Source of the DNA: Crambe crambe
Lineage: Eukaryota > Porifera > Demospongiae > Poecilosclerida > Crambeidae
Reading direction: 5' to 3'
DNA length: 64,000 nt
Assembly (NCBI GenBank): GCA_963924555.1
Contig: OZ004594.1
Location: 3,255,563 to 3,319,562 of the forward strand
Position 1 is the stretch's first letter, and each line of letters begins with the position of its first letter. Under the pieces are notes generated by a model. The model made no database searches and was not told where the DNA came from. It saw nothing but the letters and a program-made list of their open reading frames with translations. Below, one piece after another: positions 35,914 through 48,152 of the stretch. The translations under genes were made by a program, and so were the position numbers.

Positions 35914-37604
35914 ATGGCTCTACCTGAACTGCTAGTCTACATTATGCTGCTTCAACTCCAACTAAAAGGTATAAGCCAGTGAGCAATTTTGATTCACGAT
36001 CAATAAGATGTGTTCCTTAGATGTAGAGACATGTCAGCGAGGTGATGTAAGACTGGTGAATGGAACTGATTCTGCAGGACGTGTGGAGATATGCTTACCT
36101 CGTAGTGATAGTAACGGAACACTGGTATGGGGAACAGTGTGTCACAAAAATTGGGACAATAATGAAGCTAGAGTGGTGTGTCGTCAGCTAGGATTCAACA
36201 CCAGTACACTACCAGGTACTGTATTACACACACAATTATAACTGTGTTGCATGAAGAACAGCAGTTAATAATTCTATGCTTATATTGAAGGTCCCATTGC
36301 CTGCAGACTCGCCTGCTTTGGGGAAGGCACTGGTCCAGTACATTATGCAAATAATGGTTCTAACTGTAGTGGCACAGAAATGAAACTGATTGACTGTGCG
36401 AGATCAATAAATTTTGCTCCCTGCAATCATGATAGAGATGCTGGAGTGATATGTGGTACAATCTAATGTTAGACAGCTACAATAAAATCCTATAGTTATC
36501 GACATTGGTGAATACCTTCACATAAATCAAAGTATACAGAAACAGGAAATACAATGTTAGAGACAACAATAATAGCTAACTAAAAACTCCTATATATTGA
36601 ATACAGAGTTATCAACAGTGGTGAATACCTTCACGCAAATAAATCAGCAGTGTATGGAAACAGTGACCAGTAAGCATTGCATTGCATGCCATTAGAAAAG
36701 ATTGTATAGAGATATTACCTATGATACAGGAATCTCAGTCAGCACCGAAACAGGTGACATGAGTGGGATGGTAGCAGGACTAAGTGGTGGACTGGGATCC
36801 TTAGCAGCTGTCATGGCATTGGTACTTATGGGTGTGGTTCTAGGATGGGTGTGTTCATGCCATAAGAAAAAAAGGAGTTTCTCCATTCAAAATAAGTAGG
36901 TATATAACAAGTTAGATACTGAGACTGAGGGATCTATATTTAGAAACTGGTGCTGCTACAGGCCTGAATACCATAGATCCTAATGCCTCTATGCTCTGAG
37001 AGTATAAGGGCTAGCTACTAAGCTTAGTGCCTGTAACTGACCAATCAGATTGCTCTATTCAGCACAGCTATATTAGCTATAGCTAACTACAGTACAAAAC
37101 AATTTATTTATCTCCAGTACAAAAGCTCAGATGACGGAAAATCCTGCCTATCCAAGTGTCAAGCCTTGCCAAACAGTAGAATATTATAGTACACAAGACA
37201 TATCTCGCATATCTTCCACATCATCTGATGAAGACATCGCTGAAATTGACTGCTGTCCTCCAAAGGTGGAGGAAGATTGCAATAATCCTCAAATAAGAAA
37301 AATGGAAGAGAGAAAATATCAAGTCCAGGAACCACCTGTCTTTTCAAAGGTTTTCTCCTCTGAGTCATGCCAGACAGTTAAACATGGTCCACAAGATATA
37401 TCATCTATCCATCCTCCAGTCAGAAGATCCTTCACATCACCTTATGATGATATAATAATTATGGGCCACTCACAACCTCAACCCCCACCCCTGCCCCCAA
37501 GGACGGAGGGAAGTCACCACATACATTTCATGCAAGCTAGGGAAGATAATCATGGAGGGTGGAAGTCTGCTGCCCCACAGGCCAAACAGATTATCAATAA
37601 ATAG
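35914..37604 (+). CDS. SR12: epsilon-class SRCR receptor, intact twin of SR7
   Basis: Exons 35914-35968, 36021-36215, 36291-36455, 36607-36669, 36712-36895, 37118-37604; 382 aa. Short signal peptide as in SR7. [24 protein letters not shown] with [12 protein letters not shown]. Exon 4b starts at an inferred acceptor TATAGAG. Tail: [22 protein letters not shown] (Tyr of the usual SSYEDI replaced by Asp), [15 protein letters not shown] and [10 protein letters not shown], a class II SH3 ligand pattern (PxxPxR). It has fewer tyrosine motifs than SR8 or SR18. All phases close. Confidence 0.85.
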
Positions 37605-37746
37605 CTACTGTAGCTAAGACTTAATTCCTAGAGTTTTGTGTGTATAATCATAGCTTAATGTCATGGATAATTTTTCAAAACTCAGCATATTTATCATAGG
37701 TACAAACACTGTTATTGATATGATATTATTGTGTCGATAATAATAA

Positions 37747-38105
37747 ACACAGAATCAATTCCTCTAGTGCTACTGAGATGCTGTTTGACAATTCCACTTA
37801 TGTAAGTACTGCCCTCTTTGAGCAAAGCAGCTCTGCTCAATACTGTCAGCATCCAGCATGTACTTGACATGATGTACAGTCCACTGGTATCACTGGACAA
37901 GACGCCTCCCATCACGGCAACACACCAAACATCCAGGCTGATCTAACTGCTTCCACATGCAACATAATCTGCAGGTTTGATGACCTTTCTAACCTCTCCA
38001 CAGGAGAGGAAATTATTGGAGCAGAAATCTCAAGGAGAAGAAGGAAAGTATCATGTTTTTGGGAAGTAGAAATGCTCATTTCCAAGCCGAACAGACATTG
38101 ATGAA
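37747..38105 (+). pseudogene. Second copy of the fossil gamma-class tail exon
   Basis: Duplicate of 28070-28440 with the same stops and very few changes. Confidence 0.85.
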
Positions 38106-38272
38106 TAGCTATTTACAATAATATGTATAGTAATTAAATTATATATATCACACATAAACAGTTTTGTATGTATTATATGATTTTGAATGGAGATTTACAA
38201 AATAAACGGTTCTGGGAATAAAATAGCTCTTAGAAAAAAAAGTAACAGTAATGCATTGACTAGCCACTAGCT

Positions 38273-39606
38273 ATGAATTTCAACTTACTAAAGAAGGTAC
38301 ACATGCTACCTGAACTGCTAGTCTACATTATACTGCTCCAGCTCCGACTTAAAGGTACAATATGTACTTTAGTGAGCAACTTTTGTTGAGATAAAAGATC
38401 ATGTGCTTCTGAATCTTCTAGCTATAGAGACATGTCAGCGAGGTGATGTAAGACTAGTGAATGGAACAGATTCTGCAGGACGTGTGGAGATATGCTTACC
38501 TCATAGTAACAGAACACTGGTATGGGGAACAGTGTGTCACAAAGGTTGGGACAATAATGAAGCTAGAGTGGTGTGTCGTCAGTTAGGATTCAACACCAGC
38601 ACACTACCAGGTACTGTATATAGCTACACACGTTGACTGTATTGTATGAAGATATACTATGAAATTGAAGGTCCCATCGCCTGCAGACTTGCCTGCTTTG
38701 GGGAAGGAACTGGTCCAATACACTATACAAATGATGGAGCTGCCTGTAATGGCACAGAAATGAAACTGATCGACTGTGCAAGATCAATAAATAATGCTCC
38801 CTGTAATCACAGTAGAGATGCTGGAGTGATATGTGGTACCATTTAATGTTATACAATATTATAGCTAATAATTATCCTATTGAATACAGAGTTATCACCA
38901 GTGGTGAATACCTTCACACAGATAAATCAGTGTACAGAAACAGTGACCAGTAAGCAATTTAGAAACTTAATAACACAAATTGGATGGTAGCTGAATGTAC
39001 AGGACTAAGTGGTGGACTGGGATCCTTAGCAGCTGTCATGATATTGGTACTTATGGGTGTGATTCTAGGATGGGTGTGTTCACGTCATAAGAGAAAAAGA
39101 AGTTTCTCCATTCAGAAAAAGTAGGTAGAATTATAGTACCTACATAACTTAGCTAACTGATATTTTTTTATCCCTATAGTACAAAAACTGAAATAACGCA
39201 GAATCCTTCTTATCCAAGTGTCAAGTCGTCCCAAACAGTAGAGTACTATAGTGCACAAGACATATCACGCACATTTTCCACATCGTCCTATGAAGACATC
39301 ACTGAAATTGACCACCGTCCTCCAAAGGTGGGGAAAGATTGCAACAAACCCCAAACAAGAAAATTGGAAAAGAGAAAATTTCAAGTCCAATGTGAACCTC
39401 CTGTCTACTTAAATGTCTTTCCCTCCAAGTCGTGCCAGACAGTTGAACGTAGTCCACAAGATACATCGTCTATCCATCCTCCAGCCAGAAGATCCTTCAC
39501 ATCACCTTATAATGACTCACAACCCCAACCTCCACCCATTTCCCAAGGACAGAGGAAAATTACTACGCATACAACACATGCAAGAGAAGCTGAAGATCAT
39601 ACATAG
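38273..39606 (+). CDS. SR13: hybrid SRCR receptor (SR8 5' half, SR9 3' half)
   Basis: Exons 38273-38354, 38422-38610, 38671-38835, 38890-38949, 39003-39120, 39180-39606; 346 aa. Signal exon, intron 1 and exon 2 ([24 protein letters not shown]) match SR8; from intron 2 (TATAGCTACACACGTTGACTG) onward it matches SR9, including exons 4a/4b and the tail ([21 protein letters not shown]). Within exon 2, GGGACAATAATG is SR9-like while GAAGCTAGAG is SR8-like, so the switch is a short mosaic. About 2.2 kb present between SR8 and SR9 is absent here. Intact. Confidence 0.87.
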
Positions 39607-39849
39607 CAAAAATATAGTTATGGAGAAGATTTTTAACATTACAATGCTCCACAGGTGCAGCAAATGATCCAATTAAGGATGTTTGTGAATATATCTCAAT
39701 GCAATAACAAGATAACCAAAATTGTTTTAATAATAAAAAAATTTTTCTAAGATAATATTTCCCCAAAAAATCATATATGTATGATACATCGTGTATATCG
39801 TGAAGAAAAAGACGCATGATTATTTGGAGAATATAGTTTTAACTAGCTA

Positions 39850-40780
39850 TTATGAATTCTTGCTCATTGAAGCAGGTACACATGTGCTAATATACGCAAT
39901 GGAGCACTGGTATGGGGAACAGTGTGTCACAAAAGTTGGGAGACTAATGAAGCTAGAGTGGTGTGTCGTCAGTTAGGATTCAATACCAGTACACTAGCAG
40001 GCATTGTATACATGGTTAACTGTATTGTATGAGAGCAGCAGTTTATTGAAGGTCCCATTGGTTGCATACTTGCCTGCTTTGGGGAAGGGACTGGTCCAAT
40101 ACTATACAAGAAATGGTTCTGCCTGTAATGGCACTGAAACTAGATTGGATTGCTAAATGTGATCATAGTAGAGATGCTGGAGTAATATGTTGTAATCTAA
40201 CACTATACTATAGTTAGCTCAATACATAGCTATCATGAATGCATATACTATACCACATGCAGAGTTATCCACAGTGGTAAATACCATCACACAGTGTACT
40301 GCAACAGTGACCAGTGAACAGTAGCAAATGAATTGCATACCTGCAATGCCGACTTCAGTCCAGGGGTCACTGAAAAGGTGGCAACAGAATATGCAGGACT
40401 AGCCTGGTTGTCTGGAATCCTTAACTGCTGTCATGACCTTGGTGACTGCATGGTCATGTCACAACAGGATAAGAATTTCTCCATCCAGAACAAAGTGTAA
40501 GTATAAATTATAATTCTAAAGTAACACTTTATTTATATCCAGCACAAAAACTCAGATGACGCAAAATCCTGCCTATCCGAATGTAGAGTTAAATATCAAT
40601 CCCCTGACCCTATATCTTCCTTCCACAAAGACATCACTGTTGGTGTTGGTAGCCATCCACAATCCCAAGAAGTGGAAGATTATGCAACACAAACCTCAAA
40701 CAGTGGAAGAGGAAGAGTATCAATCAAGTCCTGGGGGGATGGGAGTCTCAACATAATTATATGATGCCCCACAGGCCAAG
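39850..40780 (+). pseudogene. Decayed complete SRCR gene
   Basis: Signal exon (39851) fused into the last part of exon 2, exon 3 with deletions (40050-40190), damaged stalk/helix exon (40265-40495) and tail exon (40544-40756) with in-frame breaks. The upstream part supplied the 5' end of SR10. Confidence 0.82.
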
Positions 40781-40966
40781 CAGTTGACCTACCACTAAAA
40801 ATTGAAACTCATTCCTAACAACAAAACTGTTGTCATAACCAAAAAATTTATTATATAATCACATATAATAATTTGCATCATTGTAGCTACCTGTCTAGAA
40901 AGAGATACTTCATCTCTCAGTCTGTAGCTACATGTAGAAAAATAATTACTTTGTTAACTAGCTACA

Positions 40967-42312
40967 ATGAATTCTAACTCCCTGAAGCAGGGACACATGC
41001 TACCTGAACTGCTAGTCTACATTATGCTCTTCCAACTCCAACTAAAAGGTATGAGCAATTTTGATTCACAAAAGAGGTGAAAGTGTCTCTTCTATATACT
41101 GCAGCTGTACAGACATGTCAGCGAGGTGAAGTAAGACTGGTGAATGGAACTGATTCTGCAGGACGTGTGGAGATATGCTTACCTCATAGTAACAGAACAC
41201 TGGTATGGGGAACAGTGTGTCACAAAGGTTGGGACAATAATGAAGCTAGAGTGGTGTGTCATCAGCTAGGATTCAACACTAGCACACTACCAGGTACTGT
41301 ATTATACACACATTGACTGTACTGTAAGAAGATACACTATGAAATTGAAGGTCCCATCGCCTGCAGACTTGCCTGCTTTGGGGAAGGGACTGGTCCAATA
41401 CAATATGCATATGATAGTTCTGCCTGTAATGGCACTGAAACTAAACTGATCAACTGTGCAAGATCAGTAAATTATGGTCTCTGCGATCACAGTAAAGATG
41501 CTGGAGTGATATGTGGTAATCTAACACTATACTGTAGTTATATAGCATATTACTATGAGTTATCAGTGATACTACCACATGTAGAGTTATCCACAGTGGT
41601 GAACACCATCACACAGTGTACTGCAACAGTGACCAGTGAACAACAGCAAATGAATAGCAATACTGGTCCAGGGGTCACAGGAAAGATGGCAACCAAATTT
41701 GCAGGACTAGCTGGTGGTCTGGGATTCTTAACTGCTGTCTTGACCTTGGTGACTGTGGGTGTGGTTCTAGGATGGGTGTGGTCATGTCACAACAGGATAA
41801 GAAATTTCTCCATCCAGAAGTATAAATTATACCTAAAAAGTAACACCTTATATACCATACAATATATCTAGCACAAAAACTCTGATGATGCAAAACCCTG
41901 CCTATCCGAATGTAGAGTTTAATCAATCTTGTGATCCCCTGACCCTATATCTTCCACATTATATGAAGACATAGACAGCCATCCTCAAAAGCTGGATAAC
42001 ATACTGCAACAACCTCAAGTGGGAGAAAAGAAGGATCAAGTCCAATATGAACAGCCTGACTATACAAATATTTCCCCCTCTGAGTTGTGCCAAACAGTTG
42101 AGTGTGGTCAGCAAGATACATTGGCTACTGATTCTGCAGATGGAAGATCCTGCACATCACCTCATGATGACATCATTGGTGTTAGCCAGCCACAACCCCC
42201 AAAGGTGGAAGATTATAATGTACTGCAACACAAACCTCAAACATTAATAAGAAGAGTGGAAGAGGAAGAGTATCAAGTTCTGGGGGGATGGGAGTCTCAA
42301 CATAATATATGA
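40967..42312 (+). pseudogene. SR14: SRCR receptor with frameshift early in the alpha tail
   Basis: Exons 40967-41048, 41105-41293, 41351-41515, 41585-41819, 41872-42312. Ectodomain and helix ([20 protein letters not shown]) are intact; the donor of exon 4 is shifted to AA|GTATAA by a small deletion but keeps phase 2. In the tail, TGTGATCCCCTGACC lacks one base relative to SR15 (TGTGATCCTCCTGACC, ~41936), giving a stop at 41972-41974. The downstream frame (YTNIS, HDDII, EDYNVL, EEYQVL, 42019-42312) remains open. As it stands the product keeps one Tyr motif (NPAYPNV). The Tyr of PYDDI is already His here, so decay may predate the shift. Confidence 0.82.
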
Positions 42313-42552
42313 TGTCCCACAGGCCAAGCAGTTGACCTACCACTAACTTAACAAATAGCAAATTGAAACTCATTCCAATAACAAAATTGTAGTCATAAAT
42401 AAGTTTTATCAAAATATTTGTTATCATAAACTATATAATCACATGTATCAATTTATGTCATTGTAGCTATATTACCTACCTGTCTAGAAAAAAGATACTT
42501 CATCTCTCGGTCTGCATATGTAGAAAAATAATTACTTTGTTAACCAGCTACT

Positions 42553-43983
42553 ATGAATTCTAACTCCCTGAAGCAAGGACACATGCTACCTGAACTGCTA
42601 GTCTACATTATGCTCTTCCAACTCCAACTAAAAGGTATGATGAGCAATTTTTGATTTACAAAAGGGATGAAAGTGTCTCTTCCATATGTAGCTACTGTAG
42701 CTGTAGAGACATGTGAGGAGACATGTGAGGAGCAAGGTGATGTAAGACTGGTGAATGGAACTGAATCAGGTTCTGCAGGACGTGTGGAGATATGCTTACC
42801 TCATAGTGATAGTAATGGAACACTGGTATGGGGAACAGTGTGTCACAAAGGTTGGGACAATAATGAAGCTAGAGTGGTGTGTCGTCAGTTAGGATTCAAC
42901 ACTAACACACTACCAGGTACCTCTAGTTAACTGTATTGTATGAAGGGCAGCAGTTTATAGTGATTCTATGCTATATTGAAGGTCCCATTGCCTGCAGGCT
43001 TGCCTGCTTTGAGGAAGGGACTGGTCCAATACACTACATGAATTATACTGATTGTAGTGGCACTGAAACTAGATTGGTAAACTGTGCAAGATCAGCAAAA
43101 GAAGGCCTCTGTGATCACAGTAGAGATGCTGGAGTGATATGTGGTAATCTAACACTATATTGTAGTTAGCTCAATGCATACATGTATCATGAATGCATGA
43201 GTCATTAGTGATACTACCACATGCAGAGTTATCCACAGTGGTGAACACCATCACACAGTGTACTGCAACAGTGACCAGTGAACAGCAGCAAATGAATTGC
43301 ACACCTGCAGTGACCTCAGTCCAACAATCCTTTAGTACTAGTCCAGGAGTCACAGAAATCAAAGTTGCAGGACTAGCTGGTGGTCTGGGATCCTTAATTG
43401 CTGTCTTGACCATGGTGACTGTGGGTATGGTTCTAGGATGGGTATGGTCATGTCACAATAGGATAAGAAATTTCTCCACCCAGAACAAATCGTAAGTATA
43501 AATTATAACTAAAAAATAACACCTTATATATCATACAATATATCCAGCACAAAAACTCAGATGACACAAAACTCTGCCTATCCGAATGTAGAGTTTAATC
43601 AATCTTGTGATCCTCCTGACCCTATATCTTCCACATTATATGAAGACATAGACAGCCATCCTCAAAAGCTGGATAACATACTGCAACAACCTCAAGTGGG
43701 AGAAAAGAAGCATCAACTCCAATATGAACAGCCTGACTATTCAAATGTTTTCCCCTCTGAGTTGTACCAAACAGTTGAGTGTGGTCAGCAAAATACATTG
43801 GCTACCGATTCTCTATCCTTCAAGTCACAAGCTTATGATGACATTATTGGTGTTAGTAGCCACCCACAACCTCCAATGGTGGAAGATTATAATGTATTGC
43901 AACACAAACCTCAAACATTAAGAAGAGTGGAAGAGGAAGAGTATCAAGTTCTGGGGGAATGGGAGTCTCATCATAATATATGA
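42553..43983 (+). CDS. SR15: SRCR receptor with alpha-2 tail
   Basis: Exons 42553-42634, 42701-42916, 42982-43143, 43227-43491, 43548-43983; 386 aa. First gene of the closely packed ~1.7-kb units. SRCR exon 2 begins with a duplicated [12 protein letters not shown], adding a Cys before the domain. The stalk is long and Thr/Ser-rich ([19 protein letters not shown]). Helix [20 protein letters not shown], then WVWSCHNR. Alpha-2 tail: NSAYPNV, TLYEDI, then DNILQQ (the Tyr of EDYNVL is lost), DYSNVF, LYQTV, AYDDIIG, EDYNVL, EEYQVL. This tail is the same as that of SR20, 14.7 kb away. Intact. Confidence 0.9.
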
Positions 43984-44230
43984 TCCCCCACTGGCCAAGC
44001 AGTTGACCTACCACTACCTTAGCAAATAGCAAATTGAAACACATTCCAATAACAAAATTGTTGTCATAAATATTTTATCAAAAAAATTTGTTATCATAAA
44101 CTACGTATATAATCGCATAACTATATCAATTTGTGTCATTGTAGCTATATTACCTACCTGTCTAGAAAAAAGATACTTCATCTCTCGGTCTGCATATGTA
44201 GAAAAATAATTACTTTGTTAACCAGCTACT

Positions 44231-45645
44231 ATGAATTCTAACTCCCTGAAGCAAGGACACATGCTACCTGAACTGCTAGTCTACATTATGCTCTTCCAAC
44301 TAAAACTAAAAGGTATGGATTCACAAAAGGGATGAAAATGTTTCTTATATATATATTCTGCAGCTGTAGAGACATGTCAGCGAGGTGAAGTAAGACTGGA
44401 GAATGGAACTGATTTTGCAGGACGTGTGGAGATATGCTTACCTCATAGTGATAGTAATGGAACACTGGTATGGGGAACAGTGTGTCACAAAGGTTGGGAC
44501 AATAATGAAGCTAGAGTGGTATGTCGTCAGCTAGGATTCAACACCAGTACACTACCAGGTATCTCTAGTTAATTGTATTGTATGAAGGGCAGCAGTTTAA
44601 GTGATTCTATGCTATATTGAAGGTCCCATCGCCTGCAGACTTGCCTGCTTTGGGGAAGGGACTGGTCCAACACACGACATGAATAATACTGATTGTAGTG
44701 GCAATAAAACCAGATTGGTAAACTGTGGAAGATCAATAAATGATGGTTCCTGCGATCACAGTAAAGATGCTGGAGTGATATGTGGTAATCTAACACTATA
44801 CTGTAGTTACATGTATCATGGATGCACAAGTTATCAGTGATACTACCACATGCAGAGTTATCCACAGTGGTGAACACCATCACACAGCGTACTGCAACAG
44901 TGACCAGTGAACAGGAGCAAATGAATTGCACACCTGCAGTGACCTTAGTCCAACAATCCTTTAGTACTAGTCCAGGAGTCACGGAAATCAAAGTTGCAGG
45001 ACTAGCTGGTGGTCTGGGATCCTTAACAGCTGTCCTGACTTCAGTGCTAGTGGGTGTGGCTCTAGGATGGTTGTGTTCATGTTATAAGAGAAGAGGAAAA
45101 TCAAGCACTTGGGAAAGGTGAGAGCAACAGCTAATGATAATATTGATGACATAATATTCCATGCACACAGAGGTCATACATCCAGTACTATTACAAGTCA
45201 AAAAATGGGACTGGAGAATCTCACCTACTCTGCACCAATGCAGTATAGTTCCACCGACCCTCATGGTACACATCCCTCTGTTGGTCCAACACAAAACAAA
45301 CTCTTCTCTACTTATGATGTCATAAGGAATGAAAACATCTCTCCAAATATGGAGAGAATCTACCATGTGATTGAGAACGATTCTGCTCAAATAAAAAAGA
45401 AAAAGAAACAGAAAGAGTCTACCACATTCTGTCAGAAACAGAACATGGATGGAAGGTCACAGGTCAAAAAAAATGATCCCAGTTATCGAAAGGATGAGGA
45501 GAGGGTCTATCATATTTTATCGGAAGTGGAGGCATCAAGAAGCAAGGTCCCTAGCCAAAAGAAAGATGCAGCACCTCAAGTGGTCGAAAAGGAGGAGGAG
45601 AGAGTTTATCATGTCTTGGAGACACCTGACCATACATGTAGCTAA
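44231..45645 (+). CDS. SR16: SRCR receptor with delta-class tail
   Basis: Exons 44231-44312, 44364-44558, 44623-44784, 44856-45117, 45171-45645; 391 aa; last intron only 53 bp (GTGAGA...CACACAG). [22 protein letters not shown]; second half has [18 protein letters not shown]. The helix changes part-way: [20 protein letters not shown] followed by [11 protein letters not shown], unlike WVWSCHNR of its neighbours. The delta tail is very charged: LTYSAP, STYDVI (ITIM pattern S-x-Y-x-x-I), [29 protein letters not shown], with KKKKK. It resembles the beta and gamma tails more than the alpha tails beside it. Intact. Confidence 0.88.
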
Positions 45646-45894
45646 CATGCATGTGAAGTAAGATTAAACTGCAACATAAGGATGTATACATAACACCAAG
45701 AAATACATGTAGACATGCACGCACACACAAAGCTTATTGTTAATCAAATGTAGCTATATAGCTATGTACAGTAATGTTTATTGTACTATTTTTTGTGGCT
45801 AAGTCTAAAATTAACATTGTCTATTTATGCATAAACATTATATAACTATACATCTACCATATCCCCCCCAAAATTACATCTACCAATACAGCAC

Positions 45895-46400
45895 ATACTA
45901 AAGGGCTCTGGAGAGAATATACCATGTCATTCAAAACATCAAGAGAAAGAAATCATAGCATAGAAACATACAACTGTTTGACAATTCCACCTTGTAAGTG
46001 CTCAATGCAACTACTCCAGTATCCAGCATAGTTCACATGATGCACAGTCCACTGGTACCACTGGTCGGTCCCAAACGTGGCAACACATCAAACATCCAGG
46101 CTGATCTAACTACTTCCACATACGACATAATCCGGAAGTATGATGACCTTTCTAACCTCTCCACAGGGGAGGAAATGTACCATAAGTATCGGAGCAGAAA
46201 TCTCAAGGAGGAAAAGGAAAGTACCATGTTTTGGGGAAGTACACTGTAAAAACAAAAGTGTTTACTGCACACCATTTTGTCTCAATACACACACTGTTTT
46301 TGTTTTTAGTGTGTGTATTGGGACAATTTAGTGTGCAGTACGCACTTTCGTTTTTACAGTGTAGAAGTACTTCTTTCCAAGCCAAACAGACACTGATGAC
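45895..46400 (+). pseudogene. Fossil gamma/delta tail exon split by a MITE
   Basis: GAGAATATACCATGTCATTC (delta-like) is followed by gamma-like CTGTTTGACAATTCCACC... and GAGGAAATGTACCATAAG; the end continues after the MITE (CCAAGCCAAACAGACACTGATG). Frames are broken. Confidence 0.8.
46242..46361. mobile_element. 120-bp mariner-type MITE with TA target duplication
   Basis: Nearly one long inverted repeat. Ends CACTGTAAAAAC and GTTTTTACAGTG with TA on both sides (46240-46241, 46362-46363). Same family as 6394-6590. Confidence 0.85.
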
Positions 46401-46429
46401 CAGCTATTTACAATAAATGTATAGTAAAT

Positions 46430-46430
<1 letters not shown>

Positions 46431-46480
<50 letters not shown>
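46431..46480. repeat. (CA)n microsatellite
   Basis: About 24 CA units. Confidence 0.95.
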
Positions 46481-46482
<2 letters not shown>

Positions 46483-47773
46483 TATGAACAGTTTTCATAC
46501 GTATCATATGATTTTGAGTACACATTTACAAAATAAACGGTTCTGGGAATAGAATAGCTCTTAGCAAAAAAAAACAACAAAAACTGGAATGCTCTGGATT
46601 CCAACTTAGCTAGCCACTATGAATTTTAACTTACTAAAGCAAATTGAAAACTCATTCCCAACAATAAATTATCATTAAAAAATGTTATTATAAATTATAT
46701 AATCGTGTAATAATTTGTGTCACTGTAGCTACCTGTCTAGAAAGAGATACTTCATCTCTCAGTCTGCACATGTGTGTAGGAAATAGTTACTTTGTTAGCT
46801 ATAGCTACTATGAATTCTAACTCCCTGAAGCAGGTACATGAACTGCTAGTCTACATTATGCTCTTCCAACTCCAACTAAATGGTATGAGCAATTTTTGAT
46901 TCACAAAAGATACTGCAGCTGTAGAGACATGTGAGCAAGGTGATGTAAGACTGATGAATGGAACTGAATCAGATTCTGCAGGACGTGTGGAGATATGCTT
47001 ACCTCATAGGAACACTGGTATGGGGAACAGTGTGTCACAAAGGTTGGGACAATAATGACGCTAGAGTGGTATGTCATCAGTTAGGATTCAACACCAGTAC
47101 ACTACCAGGTACCTCTAGTTAACTGTATTGTATGAAGGGCAGCAGTTTATAGTGATTCTATGCTATATTGAAGGTCCCATTGCCTGCAGGCTTGCCTGCT
47201 TTGGGGAAGGGACTGGTCCAACACACTACATGAATAATACTGATTGTAGTAGCACTGAAACTAGATTGGTAAACTGTGCAAGATCAGTAAAAGAAGGCCT
47301 CTGTGATCACAGTAGAGATGCTGGAGTGATATGTGGTAATCTAACACTATACTGTAGTTTGCTCAATGCATACATGTATCATGAATGCATATTACTATGA
47401 GTTATCTACCACATGCAGAGTTATCCACAGCAAATGAATTGCACACTTGCAGTGACCTCAGTCCAACATTTCTTTAGTACCAGTCCAGGGGTCACGGCAA
47501 TCAAAGTTGCAGGACTAGCTGGTGGTCTGGGATCCTTAACTGCTGTCATGACCTTGATAATTACTGTGGGTGAGGTTCTAGGATGGGTATGGTCATGTCA
47601 CAATAGGATAAAAAATATCTCCATCCAGAACAAAGTGTAAGTAGCTATAAATTATACTAAAAGTAACACCTTATATACAATGCAATATATCCAGCACAAA
47701 AACTCAGATGACACAAAACCCTGCCTAGCTGTGCCGAATTATCAAATCTAATCCAAAAGATCCCCCTGACCCT

Positions 47774-48051
47774 TGTTGGACAAGAGCCGGCCTTATCCAA
47801 CATAACTATAGGTATTGGCATGCAAGAACCTGCACAGACCACAAACTCACTGATTTTACCTTTTATGGACTTTTGCTGATTGGAGCAGCTCTGAAGCTAG
47901 CTCAGCAACAGCGGACAGACTGATTGATTTTGAGAACTGAGACTAGCTATCATCATATACATGTCTCATTTTCTCACTGTTGTGATTCATACAAATTATT
48001 CTATCAAAAGCTAGCAGCTGCTTAGCCCTACGTTAGAATAGAATCCCAACA
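47774..48051 (+). repeat. 5' LTR
   Basis: 278 bp, starts TGTTGGACAAGAGCC and ends GAATCCCAACA; same sequence as 52969-53246. Confidence 0.95.
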
Positions 48052-48152
48052 TTTGGTGGCAGCGGTTACGAGGATTGAACTTGTGCCTACGGGAGTGACA
48101 TTCGGAAGAAAGAAGTTGGACTTGTCTGCCAGAGGAAGGCGAAGATTCGGTA

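Noticed and set aside
45898..46331. Open frames around 46.0-46.3 kb as a separate small gene
   Set aside because: They are pieces of a fossil tail exon and of the inserted MITE.
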